A stretch of 52,403 bases of DNA from Lachnospiraceae bacterium Zagget2 (GTDB taxonomy: Bacteria > Bacillota > Clostridia > Lachnospirales > Lachnospiraceae), in the NCBI GenBank assembly GCA_001941045.1, contig MSHD01000005.1, positions 13,547 through 65,949 on the forward strand. The letters are read 5' to 3'. Position numbers and translations under genes: made by a program. The notes under the pieces were generated by a model. The model ran no database searches, was not told the origin of the DNA, and was given only the letters and a program-made list of their open reading frames with translations. Below, one piece after another: positions 15,854 through 24,263 of this stretch. Each line of letters starts with the position of its first letter. The first letter of the stretch is position 1.

Positions 15854-18800
15854 ATGAAAGGTAAGATCATTGATTTTTCCAACGGAATATTCAGCTATTC
15901 GCAGCCGGAGCTGCGCATGGAGCCGGAGGAGCTGCTGCTGAGAACGAAATCCGGCGGTTTTCTGTCGGGCAGTTTTGTCGTGAGCTCCTGCGACGAGCGC
16001 AGGATACGCGGCGTGCTGGGCACCCGCCTTGCGGGGCTGACGCTGAAGCAGGATTCCTTCTTCGGGCGCGCGGCGCGGATTGAGTATGAGTTCGACGCGA
16101 AGGGCCTTCAGGAGGGGGAGAGCCTTCAGGGCAGCATCTATATCGAGTCGGACGCAGGAGAATACGAGCTGCCGGTACAGATCGAGACGGAGCTTTCCGC
16201 ACAAAGGCAGGAAGAGGAGGAGACTCCTCTGCCGGAGCCTGCGCCGGAGGAGACGCTGCCGGAGGCATCGGGGAAGGGCAGAGGACGCAGCGAAGAATGG
16301 CGGAAGAAGCGCAGCCGGGAGATGGTCATGGCTGAGATTCTGAGCCTTGCGGAGAGAGAGCGGCGCGGCGTATGTGACAGTGCGGACGCGGCGGCGCAGC
16401 TGCGCGTGCAGGTGGAGATTCTGCGGAAGGCGACGCCGAATTCCCCGATTGCCCCGCTGCTCGACGCCTGGGTACTTCTGAAGGAGGACCGCGCCGAGGA
16501 GGCCGGATGGATTCTGAAGAAATATGAGCGGACGCGACTTTTTCAGCAGCGCGATGCGGTGACGAGAGCGCTGTTTCTCTATATCAACTGTCTCTACCGG
16601 GACAATGCGGAGACGACCGCAGCGGCGATACCGCAGCTGCAGAAGCTGTATCAGAAGAATCAGGATCTGTGGCTGATCGTGCTCTTCCTGCTGGAACTTG
16701 ATCCGAAGCTGAAGGAAAATCCCAGGACTGCCTATAAGCTCCTGGAGCGACAGTTCCGGGCGGGTGCGCGCAGCCGTCTCATCTATCAGGCGGCCTGGTC
16801 CTACCTGAAAAATGACATGGAACTGTTCGGGAGGCTCGATGCCTTTGCCCTGCAGACCTGTGCCTGGGCGAGTTCCCACGGCCTTCTGAATGCGGAGACT
16901 TCGATTCTCATTGCAAAGCAGGCTTCTCGCCTGAAGCGCTGGTCCCCGCTGGCCGCCAGGCTTCTGAAGGGCTGTTACCAGACGAATCCGTGCCGTGAGA
17001 CCGTCGGCGCGGTCTGTGCGATTCACATCCGCGGTCATCGGATGGACGCGGACGCCTTTGTCTGGTATCAGAAGGGTGTGGAGCTCGACGCGAAGATCAC
17101 CAATCTCTACGAATACTTTATGTACTCCCTGCCTGAGGACTATCCGACGCTGCTTCCGCGGCAGGTGATTCTGTACTTTGATTATCGCAACACGCTGACC
17201 GGCCGGCAGAAGGCGGCCTTTTACTGCAATCTGGCCAGATATGGCGACCTTGATCAGCCGGAGATGGAGGGGCATCGCCGGAAGCTGCAGGAATTTCTTC
17301 TGGAGCAGCTGAAAAGCCGTCGCCTGAATGAGTCTCTGGCCTGGCTGTACGAGCACTGTCTGCTGCTTGAGACGCTGGAGAAGGACATGCTCGAAGCGCT
17401 GGCGGATCTGCTCTTTATGCGGAAGCTGAGCTGCCAGGAGAAGCGCATCCGCCAGGTGGAGGTGCGCTATGAGCAGCTGAAGGAACGTTTTGTGGCGCCG
17501 CTGTCAGGCAGCTGCGCTTTCGTGCCGATCTACACGCCCTCGGCGCAGATCGTGCTGATCGACGCGCAGGGAAGGCGTTACCGACAGACTGTGCCCTATG
17601 ATATGAAGCGTCTGCTGATCGAGCCGCGTTTCCTGCAGGAGTGCACGAGGAAACTCGAGGACCACACGGGGTTGAATCTCTATCTGCTGGACGGCAGGGG
17701 GCGGCATCGCCTGAATTCAGAAAACGCGGAGACGGCCCGGAGGCTGCTGCGCAGCGGAAAGCTCGACGAGTCCTACGAGCAGCAGTTAAAGCTGGAGCTT
17801 CTGGAACTGGAACGGAAAGCGGGCCGTACAGAGAAGCTGGCGGATTATCTTCCTATGGAAAATGTGGACAGCCTGAACCGGAAGGGGCAGGCGTCCTGCA
17901 TTGAGATCCTGATTTTGCTGGGCCGCGACTGGGAGGCGTGGACGACGCTGAACCGGACCGGCTGCCGGGATGTGGATCCGAAGCTGCTGCTCCGGCTTTT
18001 GCAGCGCCTGCTCGCGGAGGGAGAACTGCAGCATGGCAGGCTGCGTCCCTTTGCGCGCCTGATTTTCGAGAAGGGCGTCTACACAGAGCAGATCGTCGCG
18101 CTGCTCGCGGAGGAATGCGCCGGCAGCACAGGGGAGCTGCTCGCCGTCTGGAAGGCGGGGGAACAGTTTGGCCTGACCTTCCCGGAACTGGAGGAGCAGA
18201 TCGTCGTACAGGCGCTGTTTACGGAGCGGTATATTGAGGAGGTGTTCCCGGTATTTCTCTCTCTGGATGAGCGGGGTGGCGACCCGGTGCTCATCAGCGC
18301 CTGGCTGAATTATACCGCCTGGCTGGATTTTGTGAAAGAGCGCGGTATGCCGGAGGGACTGTTTGAGAGTCTTCAGCATCATCTGCTCTGGGAAGATCAT
18401 CTGGCGGAGATTGCAAGTCTTTCCTATCTGAAGCAGCTCTCGGTACTGCTGCTCCTCAGTGAGACGCAGAAGAAGCTTGCGCGGAGGCTCCTTTCTGAGA
18501 ACGGACTCGGCAGAAAGCCCTTCGCCTTCCTGGGAAAGCTCTATCCATATATGGAAGGCGAGGTTCGCCCGAATGACAGCACCGTCGTGGAGTACCGCGG
18601 CGATCCGCAGCACCGGGTCGTGCTGCACTATGTACTGGAGTATCACGGGAAGAAGACCTTTGACTACATAACGGAGCAGCTCTTCCCGGTCTATCAGGGC
18701 GTTTTTACAAAGTCCTTTACGCTGTTCTACGGAGAGCGGCTGACCTGGTTTTTCACCGAGGAGATGCCGGACGGCACAGAGCGCTCGACCATGTCAAAGA

Positions 18801-18964
18801 CGATCGAAAACAGGGAGGAGCACATGGACGGCTCTTCGCGTTACGAGCGGCTCTGCCATATGCAGAGGGAGTATGATTACCGGCATGAGCGGAATCTTGG
18901 CCGGATGATGCGTGACTATGAGGAATTGTCCAGGATCACAGCGGAACAGTTTAGCAGAAGATAA
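15854..18964 (+). CDS. DUF5717 family very large helical-repeat protein
   Basis: The product has 1,036 residues without a signal peptide or membrane segment. Residues 1-115 (IIDFSNGIFSYSQPEL... then the strand-rich SGSFVVSS, RIRGVLGTRLAG, YEFDAKGLQEGESLQGSIYI) look like a beta-sandwich. A Glu/Pro-rich linker follows (about 115-150), then some 800 residues of helical, TPR/ARM-like solenoid, and a C-terminal beta/helix domain ending RYERLCHMQREYDYRHERNLG. I recall this as DUF5717, a family found in Lachnospiraceae beside DUF5716; no function has been assigned that I know of. The operon continues 15 bp later with the DUF5716 gene. The length and shape suggest a scaffold. Confidence 0.75.
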   Translation: MKGKIIDFSNGIFSYSQPELRMEPEELLLRTKSGGFLSGSFVVSSCDERRIRGVLGTRLAGLTLKQDSFFGRAARIEYEFDAKGLQEGESLQGSIYIESDAGEYELPVQIETELSAQRQEEEETPLPEPAPEETLPEASGKGRGRSEEWRKKRSREMVMAEILSLAERERRGVCDSADAAAQLRVQVEILRKATPNSPIAPLLDAWVLLKEDRAEEAGWILKKYERTRLFQQRDAVTRALFLYINCLYRDNAETTAAAIPQLQKLYQKNQDLWLIVLFLLELDPKLKENPRTAYKLLERQFRAGARSRLIYQAAWSYLKNDMELFGRLDAFALQTCAWASSHGLLNAETSILIAKQASRLKRWSPLAARLLKGCYQTNPCRETVGAVCAIHIRGHRMDADAFVWYQKGVELDAKITNLYEYFMYSLPEDYPTLLPRQVILYFDYRNTLTGRQKAAFYCNLARYGDLDQPEMEGHRRKLQEFLLEQLKSRRLNESLAWLYEHCLLLETLEKDMLEALADLLFMRKLSCQEKRIRQVEVRYEQLKERFVAPLSGSCAFVPIYTPSAQIVLIDAQGRRYRQTVPYDMKRLLIEPRFLQECTRKLEDHTGLNLYLLDGRGRHRLNSENAETARRLLRSGKLDESYEQQLKLELLELERKAGRTEKLADYLPMENVDSLNRKGQASCIEILILLGRDWEAWTTLNRTGCRDVDPKLLLRLLQRLLAEGELQHGRLRPFARLIFEKGVYTEQIVALLAEECAGSTGELLAVWKAGEQFGLTFPELEEQIVVQALFTERYIEEVFPVFLSLDERGGDPVLISAWLNYTAWLDFVKERGMPEGLFESLQHHLLWEDHLAEIASLSYLKQLSVLLLLSETQKKLARRLLSENGLGRKPFAFLGKLYPYMEGEVRPNDSTVVEYRGDPQHRVVLHYVLEYHGKKTFDYITEQLFPVYQGVFTKSFTLFYGERLTWFFTEEMPDGTERSTMSKTIENREEHMDGSSRYERLCHMQREYDYRHERNLGRMMRDYEELSRITAEQFSRR

Positions 18965-18979
18965 AGAAGGTGACACGGG

Positions 18980-20146
18980 ATGAGGATGATGAACGGACGG
19001 GAGCTGCTGGTTGCGGGAATTGATTTTCGTATGGAATATCCGCAGGTCTGTTATCAGAGTGCCCGCATGAAGGAGCCGGAGCTGCTGCCGCTTGGTTTTA
19101 AGGATCAGGAGGGGCGCACTGCCTGTTTCCTGAAGATCCTTTCCGCACTGAAGCGCTTTGCAAAGAAAGAGGATATCTGTGCCGCGATCGTTCTGCCGGA
19201 TCTCGAGGAGGAGAGCATCCTTAAGGCCACGCAGGAGGCCTGCGAGGCGGGTTTTATCAGAGAACAGCTCCTGGTGATCTCGGAGGCGGAGAGCCTTGTC
19301 CATTTCGTGATGCATCAGAGCAACGACATCTGGCAGAACCGGGTCTGCCTGATGGAATTTGGCGCCGACGAGGTACGCGTGCAGATGCTTGCGGTCAGCC
19401 GCAGGACGACGCCGATGCTGGTGCAGGTCACGGAGCCGGAATACTGGTATGTCGGCAATATGCTGGACGGGGGCCGGGACGAGCGTCTCGCCCAGATGAC
19501 GGAGACCTGTTTTAAGGGAACGCCGGTTTCCGCGGTGTTTCTGGCAGGAACCGATTTCGATGCGCGGGAATACAAAAAGAGTCGGGAGCTGATCTGTTCC
19601 CACAGGCGGGTATTTCTCGCGGAGCAGGTCTACGCGAGGGGCGCCTGCATGGCGGTCGGGATGCAGAGCGCGAAGCCGGCTTACCTTTTCCTGAATGAAC
19701 AGACCCTGCTCTACAATATGGGCATCCGCTGCAGGCGGGGCTCGCAGGAGCAGATTCACATGCTCGTGAGCGCCGGCGAGAACTGGTACGACGTGCAGGA
19801 GTGGCGCGAGATGATCCTGCTGGGGGAACCGATGCTGGAATTTGTCTTCCAGCCGATGATGGGCGGAAAAGAGCTCTGTTTTGGAATGCAGCTGACGGAT
19901 TTGCCGGTCAGACCGGAGCGGACGACGCGGCTGCTGATCGAGATTCATTTTTCAGGCCCCAGGCAGTGCGAGGTGAAGGTGTCGGATCTGGGCTTCGGGG
20001 AGCTGTATCCGGCGTCGGATCTGTACTGGATGGAGTCATTCTCACTGGAAGAAGAGGAGGAGTACGATGGGACTGGTGATGATCTGCCGGGGCAGACGCG
20101 TGGGGACGCCGCTGCTGGTGGGGCAGACGGGACTTGGACTGTATAG
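18980..20146 (+). CDS. DUF5716 family protein, probable actin/Hsp70-like ATPase fold
   Basis: The 388-residue protein starts LLVAGIDFRMEYPQVCY, an Hsp70/actin-like phosphate-1-type strand-turn (GIDF). Further segments fit this fold: CAAIVLPDLEEESILKATQEACEAGF (shown here as AAIVLPD and LVISEAESLVHFVM), VCLMEFGADEVRVQML (phosphate-2-like) and AVFLAGTDFD (adenosine-motif-like). From about residue 280 there is a second, beta-rich part. I recall it as DUF5716. The last 27 codons overlap the next gene by 80 bp and read like an out-of-frame extension (YDGTGDDLPGQTRGDAAAGG), so the original stop may have been lost. The SD AGAAGGTGA is 7 nt before the ATG. Nucleotide binding is inference from the pattern. 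Confidence 0.7.
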   Translation: MRMMNGRELLVAGIDFRMEYPQVCYQSARMKEPELLPLGFKDQEGRTACFLKILSALKRFAKKEDICAAIVLPDLEEESILKATQEACEAGFIREQLLVISEAESLVHFVMHQSNDIWQNRVCLMEFGADEVRVQMLAVSRRTTPMLVQVTEPEYWYVGNMLDGGRDERLAQMTETCFKGTPVSAVFLAGTDFDAREYKKSRELICSHRRVFLAEQVYARGACMAVGMQSAKPAYLFLNEQTLLYNMGIRCRRGSQEQIHMLVSAGENWYDVQEWREMILLGEPMLEFVFQPMMGGKELCFGMQLTDLPVRPERTTRLLIEIHFSGPRQCEVKVSDLGFGELYPASDLYWMESFSLEEEEEYDGTGDDLPGQTRGDAAAGGADGTWTV

Positions 20147-20771
20147 CATTGAAGAACTGGCCTGGTACCTGTACCATAATATCTGCTTGATCGAGCGGAG
20201 ATTCTTCGACGAACGGCTCTGCCGGTGGCTCGACGAGGAGCTGGAGGAGAAGGAACTCGCCCGGAGAATGAAAAGCGGCATCGAGGCCAGGACAAGTCTG
20301 AGAAATCTGGTGATGCTGGTGATCGGCGCATCGGATCTGTATACCGGTCAGGAGATGACGGAGCTGAAGGAAAAGATCCGTTCTCTCAGTTCGATGCAGG
20401 AACAGGAGCGGCTGAAGCTGCGGGCGGATGAGCTGCTCGACGGCGGCAGCGACTGGGCGGCGATGGACGAATACCGCCATATCCTGAAGATGCACCAGAA
20501 CAGCCGGCTGGGGATGGCTTTCTACAGCTCTATCTGGCACAATCTCGGCGTCTGCTACGCGCGGCAGTTCCTCTTTGAACAGGCGGCTGAGTGCTTTGAG
20601 ACGGCGTATGAATATGCGCCGGATGAGGATACGGAGCGACAGGCGCAGCTGGCGCGTTCCCTGGCGGCCGGGCCGCCGCGCACACGCGAGAACAGGCGCA
20701 GCGACTATGGAAACGCGCAGAAAAAGCTGCTCCAGTGGGAGCAGGAGTATCGCAGGAGGAGAACAGGGTAA
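20067..20771 (+). CDS. TPR-like protein of the DUF5717/DUF5716 operon
   Basis: The 234-residue soluble protein is not a family I can name. The start at 20067 is strongly supported by AGGAGG 7 nt upstream, within the 3' end of the DUF5716 gene (80 bp overlap). The N-terminal half (SIEELAWYLYHNICLIERRFF, then a helical charged region) resembles a conserved domain in Lachnospiraceae operons. The C-terminal part, about residues 145-200, is a TPR-like pair (FYSSIWHNLGVCYARQFLFE, then AAECFETAYEYAPDE). It likely mediates protein contacts with the scaffold or ATPase-like neighbours. Its stop overlaps the PspA start by one base (TAATG). Confidence 0.75.
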   Translation: MGLVMICRGRRVGTPLLVGQTGLGLYSIEELAWYLYHNICLIERRFFDERLCRWLDEELEEKELARRMKSGIEARTSLRNLVMLVIGASDLYTGQEMTELKEKIRSLSSMQEQERLKLRADELLDGGSDWAAMDEYRHILKMHQNSRLGMAFYSSIWHNLGVCYARQFLFEQAAECFETAYEYAPDEDTERQAQLARSLAAGPPRTRENRRSDYGNAQKKLLQWEQEYRRRRTG

Positions 20772-21445
20772 TGGGCATTTTGAATCGTTTTTCCGATATC
20801 ATGAAGGCAAATGTGAATGACCGGATGGAGCGACGCGCGGATCCGGAGAAGACGATCGACGAGGCGCTTGTGCAGGCCAGGGAAGATCTGGCCGAGGTGA
20901 AGCTGGAGACGGCGAAGGTCATGGCAGCTGAGAAGACTGCGAGGAGCCGGCGCGACGATACGAAGGAGCGCGCCGCGCGGGAACATGAACGGGCAGGAGC
21001 GGCGCTGCGCGCGGGAAATGAAAAGGACGCGCGAAAGTTCCTTGCGAGCGAGACGAAGATCCGGGAGCAGCTCGCGGAGGATGAAAAGTCGCTTGCGATG
21101 GCGCAGGAAAATACAGAGAAGATGCGCGAGCTCTACAATAAGCTCGCAGACGATATTCAGGACATGGAGGCGCGAAAGAGCCGTATCCGCGCGACGATGT
21201 CCATGGCTGACGCGACGGAGCGCCTGAACAGCGCGGGGACGCCAAAGCGGAGCGCGTCCGCGGCCTTCGACCAGTACGAGGACATGGCGAATCGCCGGCT
21301 CGATGAAGCTGAGGCGCAGGCCGAGCTGAACCGGCGCCGCGGCGACGGGCTGGATGAATTACGCGAAAAATATGAGTCGCAGTCGCAGGAGCAGGAGACG
21401 GACGAGGCGCTCGAAGCATTGAAGAAAGAGTATGGCATAGATTAA
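20771..21445 (+). CDS. PspA/IM30 (ESCRT-III-like) family membrane-stress protein
   Basis: From the ATG at 20771 the product has 224 residues and the classic PspA opening MGILNRFSDIMKANVNDRMERRADPEKTID (an amphipathic helix followed by the N-D-x-D/E-DP block). A long coiled coil follows, with alternating Glu/Arg/Lys, to about residue 150, and then the short C-terminal helices ending DEALEALKKEYGID. PspA/IM30/LiaH proteins polymerise on the cytoplasmic membrane face and stabilise it under stress. A longer frame starts at 20735, but the ATG at 20771 gives the conserved N-terminus and a TAATG overlap with the upstream gene. Its position next to a Gly-rich TPM-like membrane protein is a recurring pairing. 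Confidence 0.88.
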   Translation: MGILNRFSDIMKANVNDRMERRADPEKTIDEALVQAREDLAEVKLETAKVMAAEKTARSRRDDTKERAAREHERAGAALRAGNEKDARKFLASETKIREQLAEDEKSLAMAQENTEKMRELYNKLADDIQDMEARKSRIRATMSMADATERLNSAGTPKRSASAAFDQYEDMANRRLDEAEAQAELNRRRGDGLDELREKYESQSQEQETDEALEALKKEYGID

Positions 21446-21475
21446 ATCAGACGGAAAAGAGGAGGCTGAAATAAT

Positions 21476-22483
21476 ATGGGCAGAGGCGGAGCAGGAGGCG
21501 GCGGAGGCCGCAGCAGCGGAGGACACAGTTCAGGCGGAGGCCGCAGTTTTGGCGGCAGGAGCTCGGGCGGCGCAAGCCGTGGGGGCTCGATGGGTTCCGG
21601 CAGCCGCAATCGCGGCGGAGGCGGCTTCGGCGCCCCGGGCGGCGGCATGGGACCGGGTATGGGCGGTATGGGCGGCCCGCGCCCGCCAAGACCACCGAGG
21701 AGATCCTGGTTCGGCGGATGGGGCTATGGCGGCTATGGAAGGCGCGGAGGCGGCTGCGGCACTTCCATGCTGGTGGTGTGCATTCTTGTAGTTCTGGTAC
21801 TGTTTTCCGCGATGCGTTCGGTGACCAGAGGATTCTCCACTTCCTCGTCATCTTCAGACATTACAGCGAGCACGGTGGAGCGCGAGAAGATACAGCCCTA
21901 TGACTCGTTCGACAGCGACTGCATCGACGATGATCTGGACTGGATTCTCAATAAGAACACGACCCTTTCCGGTATGGAAAGTTTCTATAAAGAAACCGGC
22001 GTGCAGCCTTATCTCGTGATCACCGATAATATAAACGGGAGTCGTTCCGCGACGAACGACGAGATCGAGGCTTACTGCGACGACAAGTATACCGAACTGG
22101 CCGGCGACAACGAGGCCGGCGTGCTGCTCGTCTTTGTCGAGTGGAGTTCGAGCGATTACAGTATCTACTACATTGTCGGAACGAACGCGCAGACGGTCAT
22201 GGATTCGGAGGCCTGCGAGATCCTGCTCGACTACGTGGACGCCTACTATTACAGCGACTTAAGCGACGAGGAGTACTTCTCCCAGGTATTCTCGAAGGCT
22301 GCGGAGCGCATCATGAGCACGACGCCGACGCTCGCGTCCCGGCTGCCGTATATCCTGGCGGCTGTCGTGGTCATCGTGGTCGCGGTGCTGATCTTCCTCA
22401 ACCTGCGGAATAAACGCCGCCGGGAGAAAGAGAAAGCCGAAGAGACGGAGCGCATCCTGAACACGCCGATCGACAAGCTGTAG
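21476..22483 (+). CDS. Gly-rich membrane protein with TPM-like extracytoplasmic domain
   Basis: The 335-residue protein has an unusual N-terminal 85 residues made almost wholly of Gly, Ser and Arg (GRGGAGGGGGRSSGG... then MGPGMGGMGGPRPPRPPRRS). A transmembrane helix follows (SMLVVCILVVLVLFSAM, about 98-115). The extracytoplasmic alpha/beta domain, about residues 140-280, looks TPM-like (LVITDNINGSRSATNDEIEA, then GVLLVFVEWSSSDYSIYYI). A second transmembrane helix follows (PYILAAVVVIVVAVLIFLNL) and a basic tail. The topology suggests both ends in the cytoplasm, with the TPM-like domain outside. It lies 30 bp after PspA. TPM proteins near PspA are thought to be part of envelope-stress modules; the exact role is unknown. 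Confidence 0.8.
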   Translation: MGRGGAGGGGGRSSGGHSSGGGRSFGGRSSGGASRGGSMGSGSRNRGGGGFGAPGGGMGPGMGGMGGPRPPRPPRRSWFGGWGYGGYGRRGGGCGTSMLVVCILVVLVLFSAMRSVTRGFSTSSSSSDITASTVEREKIQPYDSFDSDCIDDDLDWILNKNTTLSGMESFYKETGVQPYLVITDNINGSRSATNDEIEAYCDDKYTELAGDNEAGVLLVFVEWSSSDYSIYYIVGTNAQTVMDSEACEILLDYVDAYYYSDLSDEEYFSQVFSKAAERIMSTTPTLASRLPYILAAVVVIVVAVLIFLNLRNKRRREKEKAEETERILNTPIDKL

Positions 22484-22518
22484 CCCGCCGCGGCGGCAGG
22501 GCCGGGCTTATAGTTTTT
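22482..22518 (+). terminator. Weak terminator-like hairpin after the PspA/TPM operon
   Basis: AGCCCG and CGGGCT form a short stem with a GC-rich inner loop, and a T run follows a few bases later (22513-22518). It is placed just before the amino acid transporter promoter. Confidence 0.5.
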
Positions 22519-22519
22519 C

Positions 22520-22548
22520 TTGACATTTGCAGGATGTACTGTTATGAT
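22520..22548 (+). promoter_or_regulatory. Promoter of the amino acid ABC transporter operon
   Basis: A perfect TTGACA (22520-22525) and TATGAT (22543-22548) are spaced by 17 bp. It is followed by a leader of about 60 nt and the AAGGAGGAG ribosome binding site before the ATG at 22616. Confidence 0.85.
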
Positions 22549-22615
22549 TTCTTCGTTGCAGATGCGCTTTACTTTGGTAGAGTGGCAGTGAAACGAAGAC
22601 AAGGAGGAGAACATT

Positions 22616-23482
22616 ATGAAAAAGTTACTTGTACTGATGCTTACGGGCGTCATGGTGCTCGGCATGGTCGGCTGCGGCAGCTCGAGTTCCACGGAGACCA
22701 CCACGGAAGCGGAAGAGACGACGGATGAGGAAGAGGCCGAAGTCGAAGAGGAGGCTGAGGAAGCGTCTGACGCGGACAGCGATCTTGCCTATGTGCAGGA
22801 GAAGGGTACGCTGGTCGTCGGTATCACGGATTTCGAGCCGATGGATTACAAGGATGAGGATGGCAACTGGATCGGTTTTGACGCCGACATGGCGACTGCT
22901 TTTGCGGAGAGCCTTGGCGTAGAGGTCGAGTTTGTTGAGATTGACTGGGACAACAAGATCCTGGAGCTGGACGGCAAGACGATCGACTGTGTGTGGAATG
23001 GTATGACGCTGACCGACGAGGTCATGAGCGCGATGGACTGCTCGAACGCTTACAGCAGCAATTCCCAGGTCGTTGTTCTCGCGGCGGATGTCGCGGAAGA
23101 CTACGCGGATGTGGAGAGCCTTGCTGATCTCAGCTTTGCAGTAGAGTCCGGCAGCGCTGGTGAGGCGGCTGCGGAAGACAACGGCCTTTCCTATACTTCC
23201 GTCAGCAATCAGGCGAACGCGCTGATGGAGGTTGCGGCGGGCACCTCGGATGCGGCGATCATTGACCTTCTGATGGCGGAAGCCATGGTAGGCGAGGGCA
23301 CCAGCTATGAGGATCTCACGACGGGCGTTGTGCTGGTCGATGAGGAGTACGGCGTTGGGTTCCGCCAGGGTTCCGATCTGGTCGAGATGCTGAACGAGTT
23401 CTTCGCGGAGAGCTATGCGGACGGCAGCATGACCGAGATCGCGACGACCTACGGTATCGAGAACAGCATCATTGCTCAGTAA
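22616..23482 (+). CDS. Amino acid ABC transporter substrate-binding lipoprotein
   Basis: The 288-residue product has a lipoprotein signal peptide (MKKLLVLMLTG...GMVGC, lipidated Cys about residue 20) and a highly acidic linker of about 35 residues. A type II periplasmic-binding fold follows: GTLVVGITDFEPMDYKDEDG, WIGFDADMATAFAESLGVEVEFVEI, then GMTLTDEVMSAMDCSNAY. This is the family 3 pattern for polar or charged amino acids. The ligand-binding Arg usual in this family (TxxR) is replaced here by TDEV, so the exact ligand may differ from the usual glutamine, glutamate or arginine. It captures the substrate at the outer membrane face for the permease and ATPase downstream; its own terminator separates it from them. 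Confidence 0.9.
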   Translation: MKKLLVLMLTGVMVLGMVGCGSSSSTETTTEAEETTDEEEAEVEEEAEEASDADSDLAYVQEKGTLVVGITDFEPMDYKDEDGNWIGFDADMATAFAESLGVEVEFVEIDWDNKILELDGKTIDCVWNGMTLTDEVMSAMDCSNAYSSNSQVVVLAADVAEDYADVESLADLSFAVESGSAGEAAAEDNGLSYTSVSNQANALMEVAAGTSDAAIIDLLMAEAMVGEGTSYEDLTTGVVLVDEEYGVGFRQGSDLVEMLNEFFAESYADGSMTEIATTYGIENSIIAQ

Positions 23483-23494
23483 AGCTTCTGGTGA

Positions 23495-23531
23495 GAGAGT
23501 GGGCAGCATTCCTTTGCCCACTCTCTTTTTT
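23495..23531 (+). terminator. Strong terminator inside the ABC transporter operon
   Basis: A perfect 11 bp stem, GAGAGTGGGCA (23495-23505) with TGCCCACTCTC (23515-23525), has a 9-nt loop and is followed by six T. It lies between the binding-protein gene and the permease gene with no promoter visible in between. Read-through would therefore give less permease and ATPase than binding protein, the usual stoichiometry. Confidence 0.9.
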
Positions 23532-23560
23532 ACCGGCACGAAATGGGGGAGGTACTTTCG

Positions 23561-24247
23561 ATGAATCTGATCATGCAGCAGCTGCCGATTGTCATACGTT
23601 CTCTGAACGCGGGCTTTGTGCAGACTCTGAAACTGTTTCTGGTGACGCTCATCGGCGCGGTCCCGCTGGGGCTCATTATTTCCTTCGGATCCATGTCGCG
23701 ATTTAAACCGCTGAGCGCCTTTACGAAGACGGTTGTGTGGATTGTCCGCGGCACGCCGCTGATGATCCAGCTTCTGATCATCTATTACTTTCCGGGGCTT
23801 GTGCTGGGCAACGCGATCTGGGGCGGCGGGGAATCCGGGCGCTTCATGGCGGCGGCTGTGGCCTTCATTTTCAATTATGCCTGTTACTTTTCGGAAATCT
23901 ATCGCGGCGGTATCCAGAGCGTGCCGGTCGGGCAGCAGGAGGCGGGTCTCGTCCTCGGCATGACGCGGACGCAGATTTTCTTCCGGGTCACGCTGCTGCA
24001 GATGATCAAGCGGATCGTGCCGCCGATGTCGAATGAGATTATCACGCTCGTGAAGGATACCTCCCTCGCGCGTATCATCGCGCTGCAGGAGGTCATCTGG
24101 GCAGGGCAGGCCTTCATGAAGGGGTCGCAGGGGATCTCCGGCGCGATCTGGCCGCTGTTCTTCACAGCAGTGTACTATCTGGTGTTTATCGGAATTCTGA
24201 CGATCGTTCTTGGACGGCTCGAGCAGAAGCTGGAATATTTCCAATAA
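23561..24247 (+). CDS. Amino acid ABC transporter permease (HisM/GlnP family)
   Basis: The 228-residue integral membrane protein has about five transmembrane segments. The inner-membrane coupling loop is [20 protein letters not shown], which is the EAA motif that docks to the ATPase. The N-terminal [19 protein letters not shown] is typical of the polar amino acid family (HEAT signature region TLKLF). I chose the ATG at 23561, which has GGGGGAGG 8 nt upstream; the earlier in-frame ATG at 23543 has no such site and lies in the SD region. One permease is present, so it probably works as a homodimer. Confidence 0.9.
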   Translation: MNLIMQQLPIVIRSLNAGFVQTLKLFLVTLIGAVPLGLIISFGSMSRFKPLSAFTKTVVWIVRGTPLMIQLLIIYYFPGLVLGNAIWGGGESGRFMAAAVAFIFNYACYFSEIYRGGIQSVPVGQQEAGLVLGMTRTQIFFRVTLLQMIKRIVPPMSNEIITLVKDTSLARIIALQEVIWAGQAFMKGSQGISGAIWPLFFTAVYYLVFIGILTIVLGRLEQKLEYFQ

Positions 24248-24263
24248 GAAGGGAGCGCGTAAG

